NCBI GenBank assembly: GCA_013335275.1 | Contig: JAAXVX010000022.1 | Span: 5,221-10,883 of the forward strand | Direction: 5' to 3' | Source: Bacteroidales bacterium | GTDB taxonomy: Bacteria; Bacteroidota; Bacteroidia; Bacteroidales; UBA932 | DNA: 5,663 bases | Shown: positions 1 to 5,663 of the stretch, piece after piece | How positions within the stretch are numbered: position 1 is the stretch's first letter | Layout of the letters: every line of letters begins with the position of its first letter | Notes under the pieces: model-generated | Databases searched by the model: none | The model's input: only the letters and a program-made list of their open reading frames with translations | Told to the model about the DNA's origin: nothing | Made by a program: the position numbers and the translations under genes

Positions 1-627
1 AAGGGATATTCCGATCTTCGCGGAGGCGGTCATCATTCCGGCAGAGTTACAATAGGACTCGTTGCAGCAGGAGTGATTGCGAAAAAAATTATCGAACCAA
101 TATCTGTTTATGCCTCAGTAATTAAAATAGGAGGAACAAAGCAATGGGAACCTTTAATTGAGAAAGCAAAAAACGCAGGTGACTCTTTAGGCGGAATCAT
201 TGAATGCCGGGCAAATGAGATGCCGGTTGGAATTGGGGAGCCTTTTTTTGATTCTCTTGAATCAAAGCTGGCTCATATAATTTTTTCCATACCGGGCGTG
301 AGAGGAATTGAATTTGGCGATGGTTTTGCCGCTGCAGAGATGATGGGTTCACAGCATAACGACCCGTTTGTTTCATCCGAAGGGAAAACAGTCAAAAACG
401 GTTCGGGAGGAATTAACGGAGGAATTTCAAACGGAAACGAACTGGTTTTCCGCATAGCAGTAAAACCAACATCAAGCATTTCACTTCCTCAGAATACATA
501 TAACTTTTCCAGCGGAAAGGTAGAAGAACTCAAAGTTGAAGGCAGGCACGACACCTGTTTTGCATTAAGAGTCCCCGTAATTGTTGAGGCAGCAACGGCA
601 ATTGTCCTGGCCGATATGCTAATTTAA
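1..627 (+). CDS. aroC: Chorismate synthase, C-terminal part (5' end cut by window edge)
   Basis: Chorismate synthase is the last enzyme of the shikimate pathway. It converts 5-enolpyruvylshikimate-3-phosphate to chorismate in the cytosol, using reduced FMN. The frame is open from base 1 and gives 208 residues, so roughly the first 40% of a 350-380-residue protein is missing; the ATG at 73 is internal. Family blocks appear in order (visible residue numbers): GGGHHSGRVT near 8-17, matching the second family signature; GIGEPFFDSLESK near 78-90; GIEFGDGF near 103-110; GSQHND near 116-121; GGINGGISNGNE near 136-147; KPTSSIS near 155-161; and GRHDTC near 180-185. Two details stand out. The usual RHDPC is RHDTC here, and the protein stops just after the VLADMLI helix, without the roughly 20-residue tail of E. 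coli AroC. Both are probably normal lineage variation. The stop codon lies inside the 3' end of the convergent acyltransferase gene. Identification is secure. Confidence 0.97.
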   Translation, partial: KGYSDLRGGGHHSGRVTIGLVAAGVIAKKIIEPISVYASVIKIGGTKQWEPLIEKAKNAGDSLGGIIECRANEMPVGIGEPFFDSLESKLAHIIFSIPGVRGIEFGDGFAAAEMMGSQHNDPFVSSEGKTVKNGSGGINGGISNGNELVFRIAVKPTSSISLPQNTYNFSSGKVEELKVEGRHDTCFALRVPVIVEAATAIVLADMLI

Positions 628-1743
628 CTCTTTTATAAAACACCTTCTGGTCATAAATGGCTTTCCCTCGTAGTAGTCAAATATGTTCTGAACCGCAGTA
701 TTATTGTCAAGCTGAGGGTTAGCAACCACTTTTTTTACTCCAAGCTTAATGAAGTTTGTATTAAGATGGTCAAAAATAACAGCATTAAGCCCTTTTTGCT
801 GATATTCTGGCACTACCCCTATCATGAGCATATCAACAAACTCATAACTCTTAAGAGCCTTTAAAATATGCAAAAACCCGAACGGGAACAATTTGCCTCT
901 GCACTTTTTAAGTGCCAGGGAAATATTAGGCATCGTTATGGCAAAAGCTACAACTTTATCCTCATTGTTTATCACTATTGCAATAAGATCAAAATTAATC
1001 ATCGGCAAAAACTGATCTACATAAGACTCAATTTGTCGCTGAGTTAAAGGGGAAAAGCCATAAAGGGGAACAAATGCCTTGTTGTATGCTTCAAAAAGTC
1101 CGATGCCATATTTTCTGAGCCTTTTTTTGGATACGGGCTCAAGCAGCCTCACATTATATCTTTTTTTAATAATTTGCGAGTACTGCCTGAGCTTATCCGG
1201 GACTTCCCCGGGAACATCATATTCTCTCTGATGCCAGTCTGCATCCTTTAAATATCCGAGCCTCTCAAGATGATCTCTGTAATAAGGGAAATTGTAAAGT
1301 GTCGTAAATGAACCCCTGTTTTCGAACCCGTCAACAAGCATGCCTTCTCTGTCCATATCCGTAAATCCGAAAGGTCCGTTTACGGCTGTCATCTCCATTT
1401 TTACCGCCAGCTCCTCTACCTTTCCCATGAGGGCGGACGACACTTCCAGGTCGTCTACAAAATCCAGCCAGCCAAAACGCATGTACTTTTCGTTCCAGTC
1501 CCTGTTTGCATTGTGGTTTACGATAGCAGCCACCCTGCCAACAGTTTCGCTGCCGTTTTTGGCAACGAAGTACCATGCTTCGCAATATTCAAATGCCGGA
1601 TTTTTGTCTTTTAAAAGAGTGTCGTATTCGTCTTTCCACAATGCATTTACCCAATTCTGGGAATCTTTGTAAAGCTTTTCGGGAAAGGCTATAAAATCTT
1701 TGAGTTCCTTTCTGGAGTTTACCTCCAGTATGGTTATGGGCAT
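619..1743 (-). CDS. GNAT-superfamily acyltransferase-like protein, probably two tandem GNAT folds
   Basis: This is a 374-residue cytosolic protein with no signal peptide or membrane segment. Its C-terminal half carries a GNAT acetyl-CoA-binding pattern: the strand FVDMLMIGVVPEYQQKG (302-318), a QQKGLN loop (315-320) in place of the classical R/QxxGxG/A, then a helix and ANPQLDNNTAVQNIF (341-355). The N-terminal half has a second GNAT-like unit, with YFVAKNGSETVGRVAAI (58-74) and then GPFGFTDMDREGMLVDGFE (123-141) and YNFPYYRDHLERLGY (150-164). From memory, this GPxx...G-LV-GF...YN-PYY pattern is typical of a conserved two-domain GNAT-like family. The substrate is unknown and acyl transfer is inferred from fold only. 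The start is the only ATG after the in-frame stop upstream; no Shine-Dalgarno is visible. It begins 38 bp after the serine hydrolase stop on the same strand, so co-transcription is likely. Its TAG stop (619-621) overlaps the aroC 3' end by 9 bp. Confidence 0.85.
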   Translation of the reverse strand: MPITILEVNSRKELKDFIAFPEKLYKDSQNWVNALWKDEYDTLLKDKNPAFEYCEAWYFVAKNGSETVGRVAAIVNHNANRDWNEKYMRFGWLDFVDDLEVSSALMGKVEELAVKMEMTAVNGPFGFTDMDREGMLVDGFENRGSFTTLYNFPYYRDHLERLGYLKDADWHQREYDVPGEVPDKLRQYSQIIKKRYNVRLLEPVSKKRLRKYGIGLFEAYNKAFVPLYGFSPLTQRQIESYVDQFLPMINFDLIAIVINNEDKVVAFAITMPNISLALKKCRGKLFPFGFLHILKALKSYEFVDMLMIGVVPEYQQKGLNAVIFDHLNTNFIKLGVKKVVANPQLDNNTAVQNIFDYYEGKPFMTRRCFIKELN

Positions 1744-1781
1744 GCAAGTGTAGTGTTGGTTATAGTCCGGAGTCCTTACTG

Positions 1782-2978
1782 TTATTTAACAATCGATCCG
1801 GCAACGGCGTTGGCAACAAGTGCCCTTAACCGTACTGCAGCACCTGCATCAACAGGGTGAACTCTGTGCGCAAGAAGAATAACAGCAGTTTTCGAAACTG
1901 GATCAATAACTATTGAGGTTCCTGTATAGCCAGTGTGGCCAAATGTCTTTGTAGGATTAAAAAGATTGCCATTGTTTGATGCGTAGGGAGAATAATTGTC
2001 CCATCCGAGTGAACGGCCGAGCTCTTTAACACTTTCGGGAACAGTTGTCATAGTTTCAACTGTAAGCTTACCAAGCACTCTACGTCCGTTGTATTCGCCA
2101 CCATTCATCATTGCTGCAGCAAGGATTGAAAGATCTTCTGCGTTTGAAAATACACCTGCATTACCGGAATTTCCGTCATTCAGAATTCTGGCAATAGGGT
2201 CATGAACCTTACCGAGAAGAACAGATCCGTCTTTTTGTTTTTCTGTAGGGGCCACAAGTTTTAATGTTTCTCCTGTTGGGTTGTACATTGTGTTTTTCAT
2301 ACCCAGAACATCAAACACGTTTTTCTTGGAGTAATCCATAAGCTTCATTCCTGTTATGTTTTGAAGAATATTCTGAAGCGTTACGAAGTTAAGGCAACTA
2401 TACTGAAACTTTGTGGTTGGTTTGAAATCTCTTTTGCAGTTTGAAATCCAATCAATAAGGGCTTTTGGATTTGGCGCACCGTTTTTTGCTACTATATCGG
2501 CAACAGGGGCATATGGAGGAAGTCCGGATGAATGTGTAAGAAGATCTATAACTCTGATTTCGATTTTATTGCCGGTTGCTGAGTCGACATATGGTTTAAA
2601 GCCGTCTATGTACATAGAAACATTATCGGTCAGGCGAACTCTGCCCTGCTCTACCAGCTGCATAAATGCAATTGCAGTTCCAACGGGTTTGCTCACAGAA
2701 GCAAGGTCAAAAACTGTATTTACAGCCATTTTTACAGTATCGGGATAAACTGATTTATTACCGTATGCCTTTAAGTATACCATTTTACCGTCTCTCACGA
2801 CAGCTATTACTGCACCGGGGATTTCACCCTTTTTTATTGACTCGCCTATTATACGGTCTACATTTGAAAGTCTTTTTGAATCCATTCCGGCCTGCTCCGG
2901 AGTTACTTTTAGAAGTGGCTGAGCAATTGCTGCAACAGAAATGATAATGGAAAGAAGGAAAATGGTAGCTTTTTTCAT
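1782..2978 (-). CDS. Exported serine hydrolase, class C beta-lactamase / penicillin-binding-protein-like family
   Basis: This 398-residue protein has a signal peptide at about residues 1-19 (MKK, then a hydrophobic stretch) with a likely signal peptidase I cut at AIA|Q, so it probably acts in the periplasm. The serine beta-lactamase fold motifs are in order: the nucleophile motif SVSK at 94-97 (S94, K97); Tyr motif YSC at 193-195, in the position of the usual YSN/YAN; and HTG at 348-350, in the position of KTG/HTG. Other supporting blocks are IPGAVIAVVRDGK (53-65), LLTHSSGLP (146-154) and GHTGYTGTS (347-355). Members of this family include esterases, D-amino-acid peptidases and cell-wall hydrolases as well as true beta-lactamases. 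The sequence does not say which this is, and antibiotic resistance should not be assumed. The ATG gives a well-formed signal peptide; no Shine-Dalgarno is visible. It is probably first in a unit with the downstream acyltransferase gene. Confidence 0.93.
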   Translation of the reverse strand: MKKATIFLLSIIISVAAIAQPLLKVTPEQAGMDSKRLSNVDRIIGESIKKGEIPGAVIAVVRDGKMVYLKAYGNKSVYPDTVKMAVNTVFDLASVSKPVGTAIAFMQLVEQGRVRLTDNVSMYIDGFKPYVDSATGNKIEIRVIDLLTHSSGLPPYAPVADIVAKNGAPNPKALIDWISNCKRDFKPTTKFQYSCLNFVTLQNILQNITGMKLMDYSKKNVFDVLGMKNTMYNPTGETLKLVAPTEKQKDGSVLLGKVHDPIARILNDGNSGNAGVFSNAEDLSILAAAMMNGGEYNGRRVLGKLTVETMTTVPESVKELGRSLGWDNYSPYASNNGNLFNPTKTFGHTGYTGTSIVIDPVSKTAVILLAHRVHPVDAGAAVRLRALVANAVAGSIVK

Positions 2979-3000
2979 TGTTTTGGGGTTAAGTATTACA

Positions 3001-3008
3001 CAAAAGTA
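3001..3008 (-). promoter_or_regulatory. Candidate Bacteroidota-type -7 box (TAnnTTTG) for the serine hydrolase unit
   Basis: Read on the minus strand, these bases are TACTTTTG, an exact match to the TAnnTTTG -7 element used by the primary sigma factor of Bacteroidota. The box ends 22 bases before the serine hydrolase ATG, which would leave a short leader of about 15 bases. I see no clear TTTG -33 element at the usual distance upstream, so the call rests on one box plus its position. Confidence 0.5.
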
Positions 3009-3023
3009 CTAAAGAGTTTTTAG

Positions 3024-3060
3024 AAATGATATTTTTTGTTAGCCATATGGAATATCATTT
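3024..3060. repeat. 10-bp perfect inverted repeat in the divergent intergenic region
   Basis: The left arm AAATGATATT (3024-3033) is the exact reverse complement of the right arm AATATCATTT (3051-3060), with 17 bases between them. The 8-bp palindrome CCATATGG (3043-3050) lies inside the spacer, next to the right arm. The left arm falls where the -33 region of the minus-strand promoter candidate would be, so a regulator-binding site is possible. In AT-rich DNA an arm of this length could also arise by chance. As RNA, the long loop and weak A/U stem make a terminator unlikely. Confidence 0.45.
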
Positions 3061-3067
3061 TAATATG

Positions 3068-3079
3068 ACTAAATTTAGT
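3068..3079. promoter_or_regulatory. 12-bp perfect palindrome, possible operator
   Basis: ACTAAATTTAGT reads the same on both strands and lies 54 bases before the TTG start of the beta-barrel protein gene. It touches a TTTG (3079-3082) that could serve as a -33 element. Close by, TTAGTTT (3075-3081) is the reverse complement of AAACTAA (3104-3110), and GGAAA (3082-3086) is that of TTTCC (3093-3097), so symmetry continues toward the start. This is compatible with a dimeric transcription factor site, but no regulator is identified and low-complexity AT sequence can give such matches. Confidence 0.35.
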
Positions 3080-3115
3080 TTGGAAAGTTTAATTTCCTAA
3101 AAAAAACTAACTTTA
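3079..3115 (+). promoter_or_regulatory. Weak promoter candidate for the beta-barrel protein / kinase unit
   Basis: TAACTTTA (3108-3115) differs from the TAnnTTTG -7 consensus only at the last base and lies 18 bases before the start codon at 3134. A TTTG at 3079-3082 could be the -33 element. The 25-base spacing is longer than I would expect, and this lowers confidence. No other better placed box is visible in the 155-bp gap. Confidence 0.3.
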
Positions 3116-3133
3116 CAAAAATTTGAAATTCTA

Positions 3134-3856
3134 TTGCAAACGTACACCAAGACATCTGTAATTACTTTGTTTACAATTATTTGCATGTTTGCAGGCAATA
3201 TGGGTTTATATGCTCAGCAATCATCAGAATCTTCGGTGTCAGTCTCCGCAAATGTCGATTTTGTAAGCAAGTACATCTGGAGAGGACAGGATTATGGCCA
3301 CACACCTAGCGTACAACCCGGATTATCAGCAACATGGCACGACTTCACAATTGGAACATGGGGGGCATACCGGCTAACCGGAGACGGTGATGACGAACTG
3401 GATTTCTATATATCCAAAACTGTAGGACCGGTATCGTTTGCTGTATGGGACTACTGGTCATACAGTAAAGCGAATCCTTCCCGTTTTACTAATTACAACG
3501 CAGAAACAACATCACACCTGCTTGAGGGACAGATTCTTTTTTCCGGAGGGGAAAAACTTCCATTTAACCTCCTTGGCAGCTGGCTTTTCTACGGAGCCGA
3601 CCCATCCAAAAGCATATATGTCGAACTTCAGTATATTCTGCCAATAAAGAGTTCGGAGCTCATGTTTTTTGCCGGATATCAGGCAAAGGGGAACTATTAC
3701 GCGCAAAAGGCTTCATTTGTCAATGTAGGTGCCACTCTTACTCAACCATTGGCTGTAACGGGAAAATACTCACTCGATTTGCTATTGAGCATAATTACAA
3801 ATCCGGGAAATAAAAGCATATTTTTTACGGTAGGCCTGAGCCTTTATAACAATTAA
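3134..3856 (+). CDS. TorF-like outer-membrane beta-barrel protein (putative porin), TTG start
   Basis: This 240-residue predicted exported protein has a hydrophobic N-terminus (about 7-26) and a likely signal peptidase I cut at LYA|Q (27/28). The mature part begins with a serine-rich stretch and then VSANVDFVSKYIWRGQ (37-52). This resembles the opening of the TorF/Gcw_chp family (lvSdYvfRG... followed by PxxQ), and here it is followed by SVQPGLSATW (59-68). The rest alternates aromatic and polar residues in short strands (for example GTWGAYR, SFAVWDYWSY, GSWLFYG, ELMFFAGYQAKGNYY), as in a small outer-membrane barrel, and it ends in FFTVGLSLYNN. The solute is unknown. The start is TTG: no ATG occurs between the upstream in-frame stop (3098-3100) and this codon, and the first internal ATG (3185) would destroy the signal peptide. 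The sensor kinase gene follows 6 bp after the stop. Barrel nature is fairly sure; the family name is from pattern memory. Confidence 0.8.
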   Translation: MQTYTKTSVITLFTIICMFAGNMGLYAQQSSESSVSVSANVDFVSKYIWRGQDYGHTPSVQPGLSATWHDFTIGTWGAYRLTGDGDDELDFYISKTVGPVSFAVWDYWSYSKANPSRFTNYNAETTSHLLEGQILFSGGEKLPFNLLGSWLFYGADPSKSIYVELQYILPIKSSELMFFAGYQAKGNYYAQKASFVNVGATLTQPLAVTGKYSLDLLLSIITNPGNKSIFFTVGLSLYNN

Positions 3857-3862
3857 CAAGAG

Positions 3863-5536
3863 ATGAAAAAGAACCTGAGTGTATACAAGATAGTGTTTGC
3901 CATGATTTCCGTGACAGGACTGTTTTTTCTTCTTGTCACTCTTGTTCTGTCTAAACTGGAAAGCAGAAAGTCAGAAATCATATACCAGGAATCCGGGCAA
4001 CAGCTGGAACAGACGGCAAATGCCTTAATTTCAATAAGCAACAGGCCGCTTGGTCAAATTGCATGGGATTATACATACTGGGATGAATTTGTTGCAGCAA
4101 TAAGCCTCAAGGACAATAAATGGTTTAAAGACAATATTACAACAATTTTAACTTCGTTCCGGCTGGAATATGTTTGCGTATACGATGCGAATTTTAATAT
4201 CATTCATGAAGCATCAAGTGACGGGATTTTAGTAAGACAAATTATTCCCGGCGAAGCTTTTTCAAAATTTAAGGATACTTCTCTTATTGGTTTCAGTATT
4301 AATACGGCAGATGGGATTTTTGAAGTGACTGGAGCTTCAGTTCACCCGACAGATGACCCCTACCATAATAAGACAAAACCCAGCGGATACCTTTTTGTTG
4401 CAAAAAACTGGAATAAAGATTTTATTGATGAACTCTCTTCCTTAAGCGGTACCCAAATAAAATTATTGGCTCCTGAAGACAAAATTGATGCGAATGATAA
4501 AAACAATATAAATTCTATAATCAATCTAAACGGATGGGATGAACGGGTTGTTGGCAAAATTCTTTTTACCAAAGGAAATCCGGCACATAAAGCTTACCGG
4601 AAAGGCTCCACATACATGGTTATTTTTCTTCTGATCAGCGTAATTTTAACTTGGGCAGTTTTTCAGTTCACACTATATAAATGGGTTATAAGACCATTGA
4701 AGATTGTTATAGCAATAATCGGGAGCGAAGACTACAAAAAGATGTACCAGCTAAAAAAGGCACCTGAAGAGTACCGTCAAATAGGACTTTTGCTCGAACG
4801 GCATTTAAAACAGCAGGAGGAGCTTATAAAAGCCAAAGAAAAAGCCGAGGAATCCGACAGACTTAAGTCTGCATTCTTAGCCAATATGAGTCATGAAATT
4901 CGCACCCCATTAAATGGCATTATGGGATTTGCCGGACTGCTAGCAGATACCGATCTAACGGAAGAGCAAAAGAACCAGTACATTAAAATCATTGAAGAGA
5001 GCGGTGCCCGAATGCTCAATATAATTAACGATTTAATTAATATCTCAATTATCGAGGCTGGTCAGCTGGTGCTTCACTATTCCCAATTCAACCTCAATGA
5101 GTTGCTGGACTATATTTATGCATTCTTTAAACCGGAAATAGAAAAAAAGGGAATAACTCTTTCTCTTGTCAAAAATTTGCCGGCCGAAGAAATCATCTTA
5201 AATTCCGACAGAGAGAAAGTATATGCCATTCTCATGAATATTGTCCGAAATGCATCAAAATATACAAATTCCGGTCAAATCAGTTTTGGGTATGAACTAA
5301 ACGGGAATGAAATCCTGTTCTTTGTTAAGGATACAGGAATCGGGATATCAAAAGACAAACAGAAAGTTATCTTTCACAGATTCATTCAGGCAGAAAAGTC
5401 TATTTCAAAGTACTATGAGGGTGCTGGTCTTGGATTGGCCATAACAAAAGCTTATGTGGAAAAATTAGGTGGTAAAATATGGCTTGAAAGCGAACCCGGA
5501 GTTGGCTCAAAATTTTACTTCACCCTTCCGCGTTAA
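3863..5536 (+). CDS. CHASE4-type membrane sensor histidine kinase, no receiver domain
   Basis: This 557-residue inner-membrane kinase senses a signal outside the cytoplasm, autophosphorylates on His and passes phosphate to a response regulator. Layout: first membrane segment about 9-30; periplasmic domain about 32-250 with a CHASE4-like block ([11 protein letters not shown] at 66-76, then WF..N at 87-91); second segment about 251-272; a degenerate HAMP-like linker starting RPLK (277-280); a charged coiled coil about 312-336; HisKA with phospho-acceptor H344 in [10 protein letters not shown] (343-352); and an ATPase domain with N box N459/N463 ([10 protein letters not shown]), G1 box DTGIGI (490-495), F box F504-F507 and G2 box GAGLGLAI (520-527). 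All catalytic boxes look intact. The protein ends right after FYFTLPR, so it is not a hybrid kinase, and no response regulator gene is visible in the window. The ATG is 6 bp after the beta-barrel gene stop, implying co-transcription. The ligand is unknown. Confidence 0.94.
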   Translation: MKKNLSVYKIVFAMISVTGLFFLLVTLVLSKLESRKSEIIYQESGQQLEQTANALISISNRPLGQIAWDYTYWDEFVAAISLKDNKWFKDNITTILTSFRLEYVCVYDANFNIIHEASSDGILVRQIIPGEAFSKFKDTSLIGFSINTADGIFEVTGASVHPTDDPYHNKTKPSGYLFVAKNWNKDFIDELSSLSGTQIKLLAPEDKIDANDKNNINSIINLNGWDERVVGKILFTKGNPAHKAYRKGSTYMVIFLLISVILTWAVFQFTLYKWVIRPLKIVIAIIGSEDYKKMYQLKKAPEEYRQIGLLLERHLKQQEELIKAKEKAEESDRLKSAFLANMSHEIRTPLNGIMGFAGLLADTDLTEEQKNQYIKIIEESGARMLNIINDLINISIIEAGQLVLHYSQFNLNELLDYIYAFFKPEIEKKGITLSLVKNLPAEEIILNSDREKVYAILMNIVRNASKYTNSGQISFGYELNGNEILFFVKDTGIGISKDKQKVIFHRFIQAEKSISKYYEGAGLGLAITKAYVEKLGGKIWLESEPGVGSKFYFTLPR

Positions 5537-5559
5537 GTCGCTAATTATCACTCAACGAC

Positions 5560-5592
5560 AAAAGTGAAGAGGGCAGAGCCCTCTTCACTTTT
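5560..5592. terminator. Symmetric hairpin terminator, probably bidirectional
   Basis: The arm AAAAGTGAAGAGGG (5560-5573) is the exact reverse complement of CCCTCTTCACTTTT (5579-5592), around a CAGAG loop whose outer C and G could add a fifteenth pair. The hairpin starts 23 bases after the kinase stop. A tract of four T follows the GC-rich part on each strand, so it could end transcription both of the beta-barrel/kinase unit and of a convergent gene from the right. The U-tract is short for a classical intrinsic terminator. Confidence 0.85.
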
Positions 5593-5608
5593 AACATCAC
5601 ATTAGTAC

Positions 5609-5663
5609 TTAGGTATCTCGCTTACGAAAGAAGGAGAAATAATAAAGGCCGGCTAAAATTTTA
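5609..5663 (-). CDS. Possible 3' end of a convergent minus-strand gene (very partial)
   Basis: On the minus strand one frame stays open from the right edge to a TAA at 5609-5611 and reads KILAGLYYFSFFRKRDT. The other two minus frames each contain a stop near the edge. A hydrophobic-aromatic run followed by a basic tail could be the end of a membrane protein, and a convergent gene would fit the two-sided hairpin between it and the kinase. Seventeen residues are far too few to prove coding or name a family, and the stretch may equally be non-coding. No plus-strand start follows the AGGAG at 5632-5636. Confidence 0.3.
   Translation of the reverse strand, partial: KILAGLYYFSFFRKRDT

Noticed and set aside
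73..75. Apparent ATG-like start for the first gene at base 73
   Set aside because: The frame is open and matches conserved chorismate synthase sequence from base 1, so this is an internal codon of a truncated gene.
1..627. Horizontal transfer of aroC, because its blocks also resemble chorismate synthases of Clostridia as I recall them
   Set aside because: The same sequence type also occurs, to my recollection, in Bacteroidota, and there is no visible break in composition or flanking mobile sequence.
1340..1672. A 110-codon open frame on the plus strand inside the acyltransferase gene
   Set aside because: It lies wholly antisense to a gene with clear protein motifs and its translation has no recognisable domain; it is a shadow frame.
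2413..2944. Two overlapping plus-strand open frames within the serine hydrolase gene
   Set aside because: Both are antisense to the conserved serine hydrolase coding sequence, including its SVSK motif region, and look like chance frames.
1782..2978. Reading the serine hydrolase as an antibiotic-resistance beta-lactamase
   Set aside because: The fold family is broad, the YSC motif is not the standard AmpC form, and no AmpR-type regulator gene is adjacent; resistance cannot be supported.
5632..5654. AGGAG at 5632-5636 as a ribosome binding site for a new plus-strand gene
   Set aside because: No start codon follows at a suitable distance, and an in-frame TAA comes soon after the candidate ATA.

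Overview
The window looks like a stretch of chromosome from a member of the Bacteroidota, and it is largely ordinary. Four things point that way. None of the gene starts has a convincing Shine-Dalgarno sequence, and the DNA is AT-leaning. A TAnnTTTG-type -7 box lies upstream of the serine hydrolase gene. Two exported proteins have signal peptides ending in A|Q. The tandem-GNAT-like protein and the TorF-like outer-membrane protein resemble types I associate with this phylum. This assignment is an inference from sequence character; no search was possible.

Left part (1-2978): the 3' end of a chorismate synthase gene (aroC, + strand, cut by the left edge) runs tail-to-tail into a minus-strand gene for a GNAT-like acyltransferase. 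Their coding regions overlap by 9 bp. The acyltransferase gene follows, 38 bp downstream and on the same strand, a gene for an exported class C beta-lactamase-like serine hydrolase. These two probably form a two-gene minus-strand transcription unit, although no shared function is evident.

Middle (2979-3133): a 155-bp AT-rich divergent intergenic region. It holds a good -7 box for the minus-strand unit, a weaker promoter candidate for the plus-strand unit, a 10-bp spaced inverted repeat and a 12-bp perfect palindrome. It is the most plausible regulatory patch in the window.

Right part (3134-5663): a plus-strand pair made of an exported TorF-like predicted beta-barrel protein (TTG start) and, 6 bp later, a CHASE4-type membrane sensor histidine kinase with no receiver domain. 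The kinase gene is closed by a strong symmetric hairpin terminator. Beyond it the last ~55 bases may hold the 3' end of a convergent minus-strand gene.

I found no mobile element, CRISPR array, RNA gene or clear novel system. The observations most worth checking are the tight coupling of an outer-membrane protein gene to an apparently orphan sensor kinase gene, and the palindromes in the divergent promoter region.
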